A stretch of DNA of 64,000 nt from Linepithema humile (taxonomy: Eukaryota > Arthropoda > Insecta > Hymenoptera > Formicidae). Shown here piece after piece: positions 11,348 to 22,484 of this stretch. Within the stretch, counting starts at the first letter, position 1. The number at the start of each line of letters is the position of its first letter. The notes under the pieces are model-generated. The model saw nothing but the letters and a program-made list of their open reading frames with translations, did not search any database and had not been told where the DNA came from. The stretch covers positions 9,479,001 to 9,543,000 of the forward strand of contig NC_090135.1 of assembly GCF_040581485.1 (NCBI RefSeq), read 5' to 3'. Made by a program: the position numbers and the translations under genes.

Positions 11348-11381
11348 GAGTACGGGGAATGCAGGCGATTATGCAACTAGT
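11348..11381. repeat. 33-base element with TTATGCAAC core, copy 2
   Basis: Second copy of the element at 9839-9871. A weaker relative, with GTGATGTAACCAGT in place of GATTATGCAACCAGT, lies at about 11886-11908. Both sit in CpG-rich patches between AT-rich spacers. Confidence 0.5.
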
Positions 11382-12416
11382 TGCACTGCTAGGTTCTTGT
11401 GTCACAGGAACGCCGCTGAGCCGGCTGGTCACACCGCGTTGCATCGCGTCGCTGCACTTTTGCGGGTGGCCGAGCCGCTCGCCGTTTTTTTCTTCCTCGT
11501 CTAATATCCGTTTAATATAATCGTGCCGTTAGATCCCCGTCTAATATAACGGGAGGTCATTAGGTAATTGGGACGACAGCATTATCGGGTTACTCGCGAT
11601 CGCGCTCTCGTTCCGATTTATTTATAATCAGACTTTTGAATAATATAATCTCAAGAATTATGGTCATTTTTTTTTACTTGAATATTTATAATTGGAACGT
11701 CTATTTATTATTATTTTTGCGCGGAATATTCGATTTTGGAGTTCGTCGGGATTGAGACTCCGGATTAAAGAATTATGCATCGAAAACGCACATGACGCGC
11801 GTGACGTTATCGATTTCGATATTTTAATGCGATAACGCGAAACCGGCATATGAATCTCCGGCGAGAGAGTAGTCGCGCGCGCGGATATGCCGCAGTGATG
11901 TAACCAGTTTCTAGGCTTTCGTGTCATCCGTTGCCGACTGTCATGGGAAAATACTACGACACACGCTCCCCGGTGCAGTACGTAATGTCGTAGCCACGCC
12001 GGTGAATCATTCGATTTCACGCCGGTTTGTAATATCGAGTGTATATGCTATACCTTTACGCCTGTCACTTGCGCCGAGGCAGTATGCAGTCTTAATCGAT
12101 AAATCGCGTCGTACTTGTCGCTGCGATATGCATACTTTGTCGCTTTGTGATCTCTTGATCGAATCGTCGTCCGCTTTTATTTTTCGAATCTAATTTTTCT
12201 AAATCGCCAAACTAATTGGCCGATTTTTCGAAGGAAATTTTGTCCAAGTTTGATCTCTCAAATATTGTTTGAGAAATATGATTTTATTAAAATTTCTGTT
12301 AAGATTTAGTAGGATATTTAATTTTTATTCAGGGAGATATTTTATTTATTGAGAGAGCTATATTTAAATTGCAAACTAATTGACTGTTGCTATGAATATA
12401 TTCTTTTTCTGGTTAG
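11382..12416. other. Mixed non-coding stretch
   Basis: CpG-rich patches at 11382-11620 and 11780-12180 are separated by AT-rich DNA. CGTCTAATAT is repeated at about 11498 and 11540. The 118-codon minus frame (11664-12020) and 90-codon plus frame (11921-12193) overlap and are unrecognised. Confidence 0.5.
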
Positions 12417-12448
12417 AGGTGTAGGAGGTCTGCCGATAAGCGGCTTTG
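12417..12448 (+). other. Possible 32-base micro-exon
   Basis: The acceptor side reads ATTCTTTTTCTGGTTAG, a pyrimidine-rich tract ending in AG. The donor side reads TTTG then GTGAGTC, a strong consensus. One frame across the interval is open and glycine-rich (VGGLPISGFG). No partner exons can be assigned, so this rests on splice-site shape alone and could be chance. Confidence 0.12.
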
Positions 12449-12515
12449 GTGAGTCTTAACTTCCTTCTACGATGCGTTGTGCGCGCGTAAATTTGCATAG
12501 CGGAACTTTATAAAA

Positions 12516-12722
12516 ATGCATGCGCTCGCCTTTTTATGCATGCTATGTTTGGAAACAACTCCGTCCGAGAAGATAAAGATACCAAAACAAACTGTCGCAT
12601 TAATTAATCAGGCCGGACTGAAGTCAAGCGTTCGCCATGTAGTTTTCTGCAATACTATTTTAACGTGTTACAAAATGCGAAAATCTTTCGTTTTCTGTCT
12701 CTCTCTCTCTCTTCGGCAGTAA
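12516..12722 (+). CDS. Small open frame with signal-peptide-like start (hypothetical)
   Basis: A 68-codon frame opens at an ATG preceded by AAAA, a favourable insect start context. It begins MHALAFLCMLCLETTPSEK, a hydrophobic stretch followed by a polar region, as in a secreted peptide. The rest has no recognised family, and the last residues read a CT-rich simple repeat. TATAAAA lies directly before the ATG, too close to serve as a TATA box for it. Chance cannot be excluded at this length. It is annotated only because its composition differs from the arginine-rich frames around it. Confidence 0.12.
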   Translation: MHALAFLCMLCLETTPSEKIKIPKQTVALINQAGLKSSVRHVVFCNTILTCYKMRKSFVFCLSLSLRQ

Positions 12723-13326
12723 CGAAAATATTGTTGCTGCCCTTGAATGAGCTGCGGTGTAGTCGATCTCTCTCGAGGTGAAACCTATAAGGACGACGAT
12801 GTTCGGAATACGAAAAGTCGATTAACCCACCGAAACATCTGCTCGTTGGCTCAACAGCAACAAACGTCAGACTATTAATAGTCCCGGTGCAACTTAAGCC
12901 GACCTTGATTTTAACACGCGCACACGTGCTCGTTGCAACCCTTTCGTTGTTAGCAGGTATCACGTGCACGCTAACTAAATTGTTACCAATGCTTTTCCTT
13001 CGGTTTTAAACACAGGAGTAAAACACAAGTACTTTTATACAACAGTAAAATAAAATAGACGATCTCTTAAGGGCTAAATAATGATGATGCAACATCGCGC
13101 GGTGTTAAGTACGGAAATAAGGAAATAATAAAAGATTTATATTAATGAATAAATAGAAGTCAAGAAATTGCAGATTAAGAACAAGAATTTTTTTTTACGG
13201 ACAGTTGTAATTATAACATCGAGAATTTTAATTAAAACGTAATTATTTCGCTTTTTAAAAACTCAAACTATTATCATTATAATATACGATTATTTTTTAG
13301 GAAACGTTAATACGTGTGTTAATAAA
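12723..13326. other. Non-coding stretch
   Basis: Moderate GC to 12970, then AT-rich. TGATGCAAC, a copy of the recurring nine-base word, is at 13085-13093. No gene is seen. Confidence 0.55.
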
Positions 13327-13663
13327 TTAGAGAGAAATTTTATTCATCTTTGAAATTATTTCAATCGTCGGTGTTAAAGCTGATAACGAAAGGGTCGATG
13401 GCGTGCTTTTCGAGCGTGCACCGAAACTTCTTCTAACTCGCCTCAAGTCTCTTTCGCGTCCAAAAATACCCCGAAAGTCGTCCTGAAAATGTTCGTGGTT
13501 AACTGATATCCTAGGAAATTGTATCGCGCCGAAATCGCTCGTCAACGAAGACGACGACGAGAGCAGGCGAGGCGCGGCGTGACGCGCCTCGTTCGCTCGC
13601 GCCGCCGATGGGGCGGCGAAGGGGAGGCGGTGGCGGCGGCGGTGGCGGCGGCGGCGGCGGCAG

Positions 13664-13697
<34 letters not shown>

Positions 13698-14010
13698 CGC
13701 CCTTGAGCGACGGGCAATGCACCGTGCGAGGTTCAAGGCAGAGCGGCGGTTGCCGTCGCGCCGCCGCCGTCGTCAGCCCCCTTCTCGCCCTTCGTCGTCC
13801 TCCCTCTTCTGCATCCGGACATTCCCCACCTCCGCGCGCGCGCTGCACTCCCTCCCCGCGTTGCGTCGTTGATGGTTCGTAGTGCAGCATGCAGCTCTCT
13901 CGCGGCCTCTCTATCTGGCTCCGTCGTGTCGTTCCCCTTTCCCCTCTTCCGCCTCCGCTACCTTCGTCGCCCCCTTTCCTGCCATCCCGAGTCCCCCGAG
14001 GACGCGCCAT
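13327..14010 (-). CDS. Longest open frame, low complexity, probably not a gene
   Basis: At 227 codons from a true ATG this is the longest frame in the window. It is arginine-, glycine- and serine-rich, with nine consecutive cysteines from a triplet repeat, followed by alternating His/Arg. The C-terminal 70 or so residues leave the repeat and look more protein-like (for example HEHFQDDFRGIFGRERDL), but I recognise no domain. A plus-strand frame of 117 codons (13519-13872) with an alanine tract covers the same DNA. GC-rich DNA with few stops explains both; a 5' leader or promoter is at least as likely. Confidence 0.12.
13621..13695. repeat. Compound triplet repeat (GGC)n(AGC)n
   Basis: Interrupted GGC/GGT triplets at about 13626-13661 run into eight or nine AGC triplets at about 13671-13694. 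Depending on frame and strand it encodes Ala, Gly/Ser, Cys or Leu runs. Such tracts are often length-variable and occur in 5' leaders and homopolymer-rich regulatory proteins. Confidence 0.8.
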
Positions 14011-14046
14011 CGCCGCACCGTACGGCGGATCTTGACCTATTTTTGC

Positions 14047-14063
14047 GGGGGTGGGAGGGAGGG
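14047..14063 (+). other. G-quadruplex motif with one-base loops
   Basis: The sequence GGGGGTGGGAGGGAGGG has four G-runs separated by single-base loops T, A and A. This is the most stable class of intramolecular quadruplex. It lies at the downstream edge of the 13.4-14.2 kb GC-rich island. Confidence 0.75.
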
Positions 14064-14140
14064 AGCCGAGGGACGAAGGGAGCGTCAGGCTGGTTCCGCC
14101 GTGTCGCCGTCAAAACTCGAAACTGGACGTTTGACAATAG

Positions 14141-14156
14141 AAAGAAGGCAGGTGAA
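14141..14156 (+). other. Possible splice donor
   Basis: The sequence GAAGGCAG then GTGAATCC matches a CAG/GTGA donor at the 3' edge of the 13.4-14.2 kb GC-rich island. If the island is a promoter and first exon on the plus strand, this is a candidate end of that exon. It rests on sequence shape only. Confidence 0.12.
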
Positions 14157-15392
14157 TCCCGATGGGAGGGGTGTTTAATGAGGGTGAACTGTTGGTCGTT
14201 GAAACGTTAAATAGACTAATGTGTGGTAATAGAAGTAGAAGCGCGCGAAAGTATTGCATTATAATAATGAATAAATATATATCGGAATTATAATGCACAC
14301 CGCTAATAGCTGCTGTATTGTGATCATATTTATACATAATGTATATTATTTTATTATAATAACAATTAATATATATAATGGCGTATATTATGTTTGTAAT
14401 GCTGCAGTCTTGCGAAATTAATATCGGAACCTTCGGCCGGCAATTTGCCCTTTGTCATTCGACGTGCAGTAATGTTGAAATCAACATACGCGATATCAAT
14501 TTTGTTTTCGACACCGGTTATGCAAATCGCCGTCAATATATTCGTGGGAGCACCTCGCGAGGGCCTTCTAGTTAAATGTCGCTTTTCCACGAATTTTACA
14601 ATCTCTCGTAAACTCGTAAAAAGCCCAGATGAGCCCCGTGTTTGCGCCTCCGATCCGTCGCATCTGCCTCGGGAGCCGCGCTTGATCAGAGACACCCTGT
14701 ATACACGCGCGCGCACGGTTGAAGGTTATGCACGGAGGGGAAACGAATGGGTCGGATGGAATGCGTGTGGAACTTGGGAAGAGGGAGGGACGGGAGGGGG
14801 AGGAAATCTACGACCCTCCGTTCCCGCGGTCGCACGTTTCTCGCTCTTTTGTTTCGCGCTCGCGACGGGCTTTCAACCTCTGTCATGATCATTTAGAAAA
14901 TTACGAAACGATCTCGCCCGGCCGGAGCATTGTTTTTCCGACGGCGTATCGCGCGCCCTTGCGATTCATTCTCGCGAACTTTGCCCCTTTTATCTCACCG
15001 TGATCCATTTTTTACTTACCGCGTTCGTGTCGGCGTATAATTTTAGTTAAATAGCGTTTATCTTAATGTAGAAATTTTTTTTAATGTTTCCACAAATTGC
15101 GCTTTAAGCTGCCCGCCATGGCTGCGATAAATATTCTTCAATTTGTGTGCAACAGTAATTATCTTGAAATATAATAAGAGACCGCTTTTGCGTATTATTT
15201 TTTCTTCAATTGGGAGATAATTTGAAACCGAGAGAGAGTTAAGAATTGATTAATATAGTTGCGCGTTTTCTAAAATCTCTGTGCATTTATCTGTATTTCA
15301 TTCATTGAGCAATGTGGTTGTGACAAATCGAACGTAATCGTGTTGCGTTATATCTTAAGTAAACGTTTCTTTTCTAACCCAATATATCCCCT
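14157..15392. other. Non-coding stretch with a GC-rich patch
   Basis: AT-rich at 14200-14400 and 15040-15380, CpG-rich at 14600-15000. The octamer ATGCAAAT is at 14520-14527. The minus strand shows two donor-like sites 22 bases apart (GCG/GTAAGTAAA ending at 15020 and ACG/GTGAGATAAA ending near 14998). No coding exon can be assigned to them. Confidence 0.45.
14783..14800 (+). other. Second G-quadruplex motif
   Basis: GGGAGGGACGGGAGGGGG gives four G-runs with loops of 1, 2 and 1 bases on the plus strand, about 720 bases downstream of the first plus-strand motif. Confidence 0.7.
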
Positions 15393-15404
15393 GGGGGGGG
15401 GGGG
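15393..15404 (+). repeat. Run of 12 G
   Basis: A homopolymer of twelve G follows CCCCT. Such runs are prone to length error in sequencing and assembly. Confidence 0.8.
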
Positions 15405-18400
15405 AGATCAAGATCCGAGTTTCGATATTGACGGTTTACGCGATCCTTGGTTGCGTCGCGTTCTCAACGAACAATGACGGCGGTTAGACGTAGTCGAAAT
15501 AGGAGGATTCCGTCACGTTGAAGCAATGTGACCGAGGATGAGGCTTCCACATACAGGTCGCCGACTCACGTTTTCCGTGTAATCCAGCCTCGAAATAGAA
15601 TGATTATTCGAACCTCTCCCTTCGCGGCTTCGGTCGACCGCGAACTTTCGTGCACCCGAATTTATATTCCGAGTTATGATCCCTCTTAAAGAGCGTCATT
15701 GAGAAATGAAAGTTTGTTTTAGTGCTGCGATAAATAAGGCACGAGGTGGGTGTCAATTAACGTCACGTTTTATCTTACGAACGTCTGTTGCGCTAAGCTT
15801 ATCTTTGATCGGATCTAATCGGAGAATAAAAACTTTCAGTTTCAGGGAATAATAAAAATTATGAAGAATAATATCAACTATTTTTCAATTAGCAGAAGAA
15901 TTCGCAGTGTATTTTTTGGTGAACAATTAGCTTAAGCTATCGTAATTCAAGACTTCATTATGCAACGTGCAAGGTGTTTCTTTATTAATCCAATTCCAAT
16001 GCGATCTTATGATCGAAACTATACATTTAATTTCACGACGACATTGTAACAATTCGGCGATCGTGACTTTCGAAGAATTCGCGAGTCTCTGAATGCATTT
16101 CCAGCCGAGACTCGCGTTGCGGAGGAGTACCTCGCGGTCGGGAATTCGTCATCGAAATTTCTGGAAGGCGAACAGAGAAAGAGAGAGAGAGAGAAAGAGA
16201 AAGAGGTGGAAGACGTAGAGAAAGAGAGAAAGAGAGGAGAAAAGAGAGGGAGATAGAGCGCATTGGCCCAGGGCGTCCGGTCTATGACTCAGGAATGACC
16301 CTCGTTGAACCGAGAGCTCTGCGGAGAGCCCAAATGCATCCGCAGCCGCCTTTCGAAAGGCGAATTCACGACGTCGCGCGTTTTTAGCCCGCCGCCGAAC
16401 TGAAAATACCGCGACCCGCCGCTCGGCTCCGACCACGCGGCCGCGAGGAAAAATTCCGAAATCCCTTCTGCGATGAGCGCGAAAAACGCATCGTTCTTTG
16501 TTGCGCGGCGAGGAACTACGGTTCACCACGAAATCTCGGGGAAACGCGTTGCGATCGGAGGACGCCGCGTCGTCGTTACATCCGCGCGAATCGTAAATTT
16601 CTGTTTGCGCGTCGTCGGCGAATTAACGTTGTTTAAATAAAATCCGATTAAATCACGCTGGCGACTGCTAATTGGGGCGTGACGGCGAAGCGTGTTTTCG
16701 ACGCCCGACGATGTTTACGTTATTAAATATGTGCATGCATAAGGCTCGAGGATAAATCTCGATCGGCGTTCAACGACCGATTCTCCGTGCGAGCGAGCGT
16801 TTTTATCGCCCGCGTTTTTGTTTGCTTTCTCCGGCGTTTCACCGCGCCTTTGTGTTGTCGCGCTGCTGCGCACTTACGAATTTTGCAATCCCTCGCGCGC
16901 AATCCGTCATGATTTATTCGCGCAATCGCAATTAACGGGCCCCATTGCATCTCTCGCGATCTTATCGGGGTTTTTTTTATCTGTTTACTGTGACACCAAG
17001 ACTCACCGTGTCTGCAATCGGTCGATAGCATTACGATCGTGTTGCTTTTCTTATCCTTTTTACTTTTGCGTCTGACAAATGCATCTTACACGTTCGCAAA
17101 CATTTTGCAATATTTTTCATCGCGTCATTTTCTCGTGCGTTCGCGATGAGAAAACTTGTTGAAATTGTTCGGGAAAATGTCAGAGTTTATGCATATTTTT
17201 GTAACAAAAATTATATTTATTTAAGCGTTTAATTGTAAATTATTAGTATTAAAGTTAAATGTAGAGTAGATTATTTTAGGATAAAATAATCTTTTGAGTT
17301 TTGTACGTAATTTAATATATGAAAAACAGAAATTATTTTATTTCAGCATATTCAAAAAATAATTTATACAACCGTGCTGATTTTTACGATGCACTTAGCA
17401 TGCTAAATTGCAACGCTTTTCGGACCGCGAAATCGTAAACGATCGCCGCCGCCAAAAGGCACGCCGAATCCGCTACGCGCGCGGTTGTCTAAAGTTCATA
17501 TTTTTAAACCGGGCCTTCTTTATGCTTCCTTCGTTTTGTTTCGCGACGTTTCAGCAACATTTAAATGCCGATCGGGCGGTACGTTGCCCCGCGAGCGCAA
17601 CTAAACTCTTGACTCTTCGCTCTTTTGCGCGCGGTGCGGTCGGACGCAGTCGTTTCCGGCCGTTCAGACATTTTTCCCGAAATTTCAATGTGCAATGCGA
17701 GAGTTCAGTCATCGACCTCTTCTGGGTGCGTTTCGCGCAGGGATATACACATACATATATTCTCGCACATTCGCTATATACGATAATGGCCACGGCGTGT
17801 GCACTTGCGCCGCGTTCGAGCTCGTTGCGGATACTCATATGTTTGCTGTTGCGTCACGGGATGTTTGCCCGTTCACTTATCCGCGTGTGTCTTTATCCCC
17901 GTTCTTCTCTTCGGCCGCGCAGCAGCCGGCAGATCTAAATGCACGTGAAGTATGTTGAAGATCAATATCCGAAATTCACATCGTCACTATTTCGATTCAA
18001 ACTTTATTTTTGTTTTTGAAATACTAAGAAATTAATTATATTTATTATTCGAAATCGAAGTAAAAGTGAATTCGACGAAGTCTGTGGCAGGAATTTGTTG
18101 AAAATTCATTTGCACGATGACGCTAAATAAAATTTTGAACTTGACAATCTTGATGCAGTGTAAATTAACGCTAAATATTGTAACTTTTCTAGTATAATTT
18201 TTTAAGTCACATTTCTTAATTTAATTTTGAAAACTTATATTCATGAAATTTATACTCTTTGAAAGGATAGAATCGCGCGCGGTGTTAATTGAGTTCAAAG
18301 CATCCTCAAAAAAAAAAAAAATACGAGACGAATACGAGTGTAAACGTTTTTCCGTTGGCTCGCTGGCATTTCACGGTCGAAGATACGAGCAGTAATGTGT

Positions 18401-19600
18401 CGTAATGTATCCCGCCCGTAATACCGGATCTCCTCTCTCTGCGGTTGGAATTATTAAGTGCCGCCTAACGCGAAAGAAGCCGTATCCCTGCCTCGAGCGC
18501 AGGGGAAGCCGTTAATTCTTGCGCTTTGACATTAGTGCGACGCGCTTCTTCTTTTGCGCTTTATTTCGCAGTCGGTAAATCGTAAAATCGCGCGAAAGCT
18601 CTTCATGCTGCGAGTGGCCGTCTCGCGGCTGCCCGCCACGCTTATACCCGGCGAGATTAATGACTTCATCTTCGCGAGAGACTCGCGAGGACGCTCAATC
18701 GTCGTCGCGATGTCGATTTATCTGGACTGCCGAGATCGATGTTCACACAGTTGGAGAATGCGATCGGGTAATCGCGAATATCATTTATCTCCAATGCGCT
18801 TTGAGCTGAATACGCGATTGAAGCACAATGGCCTCGCGTCTTCTCGCACGCGTTAGATTTAGATTTCAACGAAACGCAACGACCGATTCTTCTTTCTTCC
18901 ACTTCGCAGAGTGATGAATAATAATTTTAGACTTAGATCCAGAGAACAGCGAGTTTCTGTTGTATCTCCTCGCGGCGAAAATTGCAGGCGCGATCGTGCG
19001 TGTTTACGATCCGAACTCGCGGATCCGAGAACGCGGGCGAAGAAGCGGAGAGGAAGATGAAGAAACGGAGATAGAAAGAGATGCTCAATAGGTGACCTTG
19101 GCGGGCACAGTCCTTTAAGAGAACCGAATGGTCAACGTTCCGAGGACCTTCGGAGTCTCGTAGTCACGGACGGCCAAACTGCATCCAGACGCTCCCAATA
19201 AAGCTCGCCTGCAGCCCGTTCGCTCGCGCGCGCCCGCGCTCGTCCCTCGAACTCTCTCGTGCATCTGCCGGGGCCTCGCACGATCTTCCCCCGCTCTCCT
19301 CTCTCTCCCGCGGCGAGAGAGACTAAATCCGGATCCTCGCGAATCCGAGGAATTCTTTTCGGACGCTCGCAAATCCGCCGGGCGGACAGCGGCTCGTTTC
19401 GCCCGTCACGCGGGTGCATGCTCTCGCAAAAAATTCACGCGGCCGCCGATGACGTGAGTCGCTGTATAACCGTCACTTGTTAATCCTTTCTGGGCGCTTG
19501 CTTTTCTCATTGCACCTCCGTCATAGTAGTACCTTTTTTCTTATCTTCTTTGTTTGCACGATCAGTTAAGACTTTGCAAGAAGGGGGCGAGAAATGTGGA
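15405..19600. other. Non-coding stretch, alternating composition
   Basis: CpG-rich patches at about 15420-15690, 16040-16720, 16780-17080, 17400-17940, 18330-18900 and 18960-19480 are separated by AT-rich DNA. Frames of 60-176 codons occur in each patch, overlap across strands, and are unrecognised. TTATGCAAC is at 15958-15966. A non-repetitive GC-rich core at about 19090-19240 includes TGACCTTGG and could be a conserved regulatory element. Confidence 0.45.
16172..16256 (+). repeat. 85-base GA-rich purine tract
   Basis: The tract is almost uninterrupted purine on the plus strand, mainly GAGA and GAAA words. It may bind GAGA-type factors or form triplex DNA. A minus-strand frame of 76 codons here merely translates the repeat as Ser/Leu/Phe. 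Confidence 0.7.
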
Positions 19601-21300
19601 CCAGTGTAATGTAATGTCGATTGTTTGGTATCGCCGATAATAAAAAGAAATACTGCGAAAGCATTCGATATTTTTAAAATGTAAGATTTCTGTAGATTGC
19701 GCCCAGCAAGAATTAAATGAGCGATAATATTTTAAGTACCGTTTAATAAAATATTAAGGCATTGAGTGATGTGATCGATGTAAGCTGCAAAAATTTCTAG
19801 AAATTAAAACAATTTTTTAATAATATATATGACTTTTTAAACAATTGTTTTTTCTTATATTGAGTTAGTTTGATAGTTTGGGCTCTACATCACACCGTGT
19901 GATTTTCTATACCTTTACCTTCTATGGTAAATTAGCAAATATTCATAAATATGTGCCAGCCGTATCAGTAAGTACGGCATGTTATTAAGCAACGAATGAA
20001 TATTGCGATGCTTGAACATGAATAACTCATATTGATTTTGTCAAGAAATGCATAATTAATTATTTTGACCGAAAACCCGTATTTATTATTCTGCTCCATA
20101 TAGTGTGCGAACGGAAATTTCTGTCATTAATATACACATATTATACGAGTATACTTGAGCAATGATTAATCTTTCATTCGAGCCAATTATTTTTGCCAAA
20201 TTACATTGTGCGATTCGCAAACAAAAGCGTCGCATATCTCGCAAATGTTAATTTCGTGCACGCAAATTTCCGCCTGTGCATCCTGTCTTTTCTCGCGTTC
20301 GTTGTCCGAATATTTCATTACTGCAAATTAAAAATGAAAGAATTATAAGTTGAAATTGAGAATTAAAGAAGACTAAAAATTGTAGAAGAACAAATGGAAA
20401 GAAAAAGGAAGATGAATAATTTTGCGCAGTTGTTTAAATAATCACGCGTCTACAGATTAGTCGTTATCATTTTTGTACGATCGTCTCGCGAAGAGGAAGA
20501 AAAGATCAAAATCCGTGACGTGTCCATTAATTAATTTAATCGCGTCCAAATAAGTATATATATATATTTGACAAGGAAAAAAAGGATTAATTATTGCGAT
20601 AATGACATTTTGCCGTTTCTGTCGCGACAACTCATAAATTATTGAAGATGATCCGACAATAGAAAGTTATACACGATTATTCTCCATTATTGATTTTAAT
20701 GACATGATTTAAATCCGCGATCGACTAATTAGACTTCCCACGCCCGTTAAACTCGCGCCACGAATCCGCTTCAACAGCTAGTCGACTGCGCTTTGTGCCG
20801 ACGAATGTCAATAGGTAGTTAAATATCAAGTCATTCATTACAAATCGGTCGTGTGCATTGAGGCGTTCTCGCGCGGAAATATGTTTTTGAAATTGATCGT
20901 TGAATTTATAGGCAGTCAACGATTCATTTTTTACCCGCATACTTTAAGAATTCTTAAACTGACATTAATTGTCACATAGATAACTGTTGATTTTATTTTA
21001 TTTTTAGGCTTTCAATTCTATAGAATATCTATAAATTAAATTAGCTGCAATTTTGCGTGTTGTATACGCATATTCAGATGTTTGCGCGGAAATATATTTT
21101 CGGAATAAATCGAATAACTCTGCAAACGAAACAAGTCAACTTTAACTTGATTTTAGGTGAATAATTTAGAGAGAGAGAGAGAGAGTTCTTAATTTAGCAT
21201 TAATTAGAGTACGCGCTCTAATCTCGTTATATTAGCTTCTAGAATTTTTGGTTTACTTTCATATACGATTTCTATAAATAGAATTAGTCATTAGCGATGA
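19601..21300. other. AT-rich non-coding stretch
   Basis: No gene is seen. It contains a short (TA)n run near 20557, a (GA)7 run at about 21171-21185 and many TAATTA words. A 71-codon minus frame at 20725-20940 is unrecognised. Confidence 0.6.
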
Positions 21301-21905
21301 TTGTGTCTATATTCTCGGCAATTCTGCGTGTTTGGACGCGTTGCGCCTAACGTTAGCGGCTCCGATGACTCCATTTCGCTTCCCGTCCTTGAGCATTTCT
21401 TTTATTCCGCGAATACAGGCTCGATCGCGAATCGAGCTCGACGCGAGAGCGATGCAGCAGCACGAGGATGATTGTCCTCGAAAAGGAGATGCAATAAAGA
21501 TAATTGTGTATTCCATTCGCGACAGTGACGTCAGGTTTCGATTACACGCTCGCGCGTAATGACGGCCGCGCTTCTGCGCATTTTGCGCGCCGTCGCTTCG
21601 CACCTGTCGAACTTCTCGAGTGAGCCGCCAGCTTCTCGTAATTTTCCGATTTTTCGTAAGCACGGTCAAGCGTTTCAATCGACTATCATAGTCGGAGGAA
21701 ATATCGGAGAACAATATTTTCGTGATCCCCGCGGGTTATCCCGGACGGGAGGTATTACGACGCGTCTTCGTTTAATCGCGCTAATAAAAATGAACGTGCG
21801 ATAGCGCGACTCGGCGAGACGCAATAGACAAGGATAAATTGTTTCGCAATCCTCGCGCGAATTCACGCTCGCGGAGCGAAAACACGGCGCAAGAGGGCGA
21901 ATAAA
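21301..21905. other. CpG-rich block with CRE site
   Basis: TGACGTCA, a full cAMP-response-type bZIP site, is at 21526-21533. Frames on both strands (135 codons minus at 21307-21714; 75 and 81 plus) overlap and are unrecognised. Confidence 0.45.
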
Positions 21906-22026
21906 TTGTGTAATGATCGCACGTCGCGCGGCATTATCGGCGCGGGGCGTATAATAATCCGGATCCGCGCGATCATCGGCCGGTTGAAGGCGAACCTTGC
22001 GATCGATAATCGCCTATTTTCGTGCG
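21906..22026 (+). CDS. Possible first exon of a spliced GC-rich frame
   Basis: An open frame without an ATG runs to TCGTGCG, directly followed by GTGAGTCGC, a good donor. Joined to the acceptor at 22233 it stays open (see 22234-22481). The missing ATG means any true start lies upstream or the segment is not coding. The product is not recognised. Confidence 0.1.
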
Positions 22027-22233
22027 GTGAGTCGCGGTCGAGGGGGGCGGCGACGGGGGACGCGCGGGGACCCCTAACTGTCGGACACTTTGTTTATCTA
22101 CGTGGCGTTGTGCAGAAAGCCTGGCCTGGGTTGCTGCAGTCGGCTGCAGCGGCGTGGCGGTAATAGCCGAAGGCCAAGTCAAACGCGAGTCGATGACTCC
22201 TTTCTTTCTGGTTTCTTACTCTTTCTTTCTCAG

Positions 22234-22484
22234 GCGGTCGTCACGACGACGGCGACGACGACGACGTGCTATACGGATCAATTCAGGGTCGTAACGATCC
22301 ACCTCGCGCCATCCACCGTCGTCTTTTTCTCTCTCGCGGGGTAGAGGCACGATCTCAGGGTCGCGTTTTCGCGCGAGGGGGAGGCGGGGGAGGCGTGGTA
22401 GTAAAATGTCTTGAGCCAAGGAAAGCCAGCCGCGCGTATTTAGAGCCGTCTCCTTCTGCTTGGTCCTTTTTTAATTTTTAAATC
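22234..22484 (+). CDS. Possible exon after a strong acceptor (hypothetical)
   Basis: A pyrimidine tract of about 30 bases ending TTTCTTTCTCAG precedes this interval, the best acceptor-like sequence I saw in the window. In the phase set by the upstream donor the frame reads an Asp-rich run from GAC triplets, then about 70 residues with a glycine run, ending at a TAA. No domain is recognised. A minus-strand frame (22216-22419) covers the same DNA. Triplet repeats inflate openness here, so confidence is low. Confidence 0.14.

Noticed and set aside
15735..15756. Near match to microRNA mir-124 (TAAGGCACGAGGTG...)
   Set aside because: About 18 of 22 positions and the seed match, but neither flank contains a complementary arm, so no precursor hairpin forms.
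4313..19102. GGTGACCTTGGC shared at about 4313 and 19091, with other AAGGTCA half-sites
   Set aside because: A seven-base half-site is expected about eight times in 64 kb on both strands; the number seen is no higher.
20142..20164. Partial resemblance to the reverse complement of mir-137
   Set aside because: The seed region has mismatches and no hairpin partner is present.
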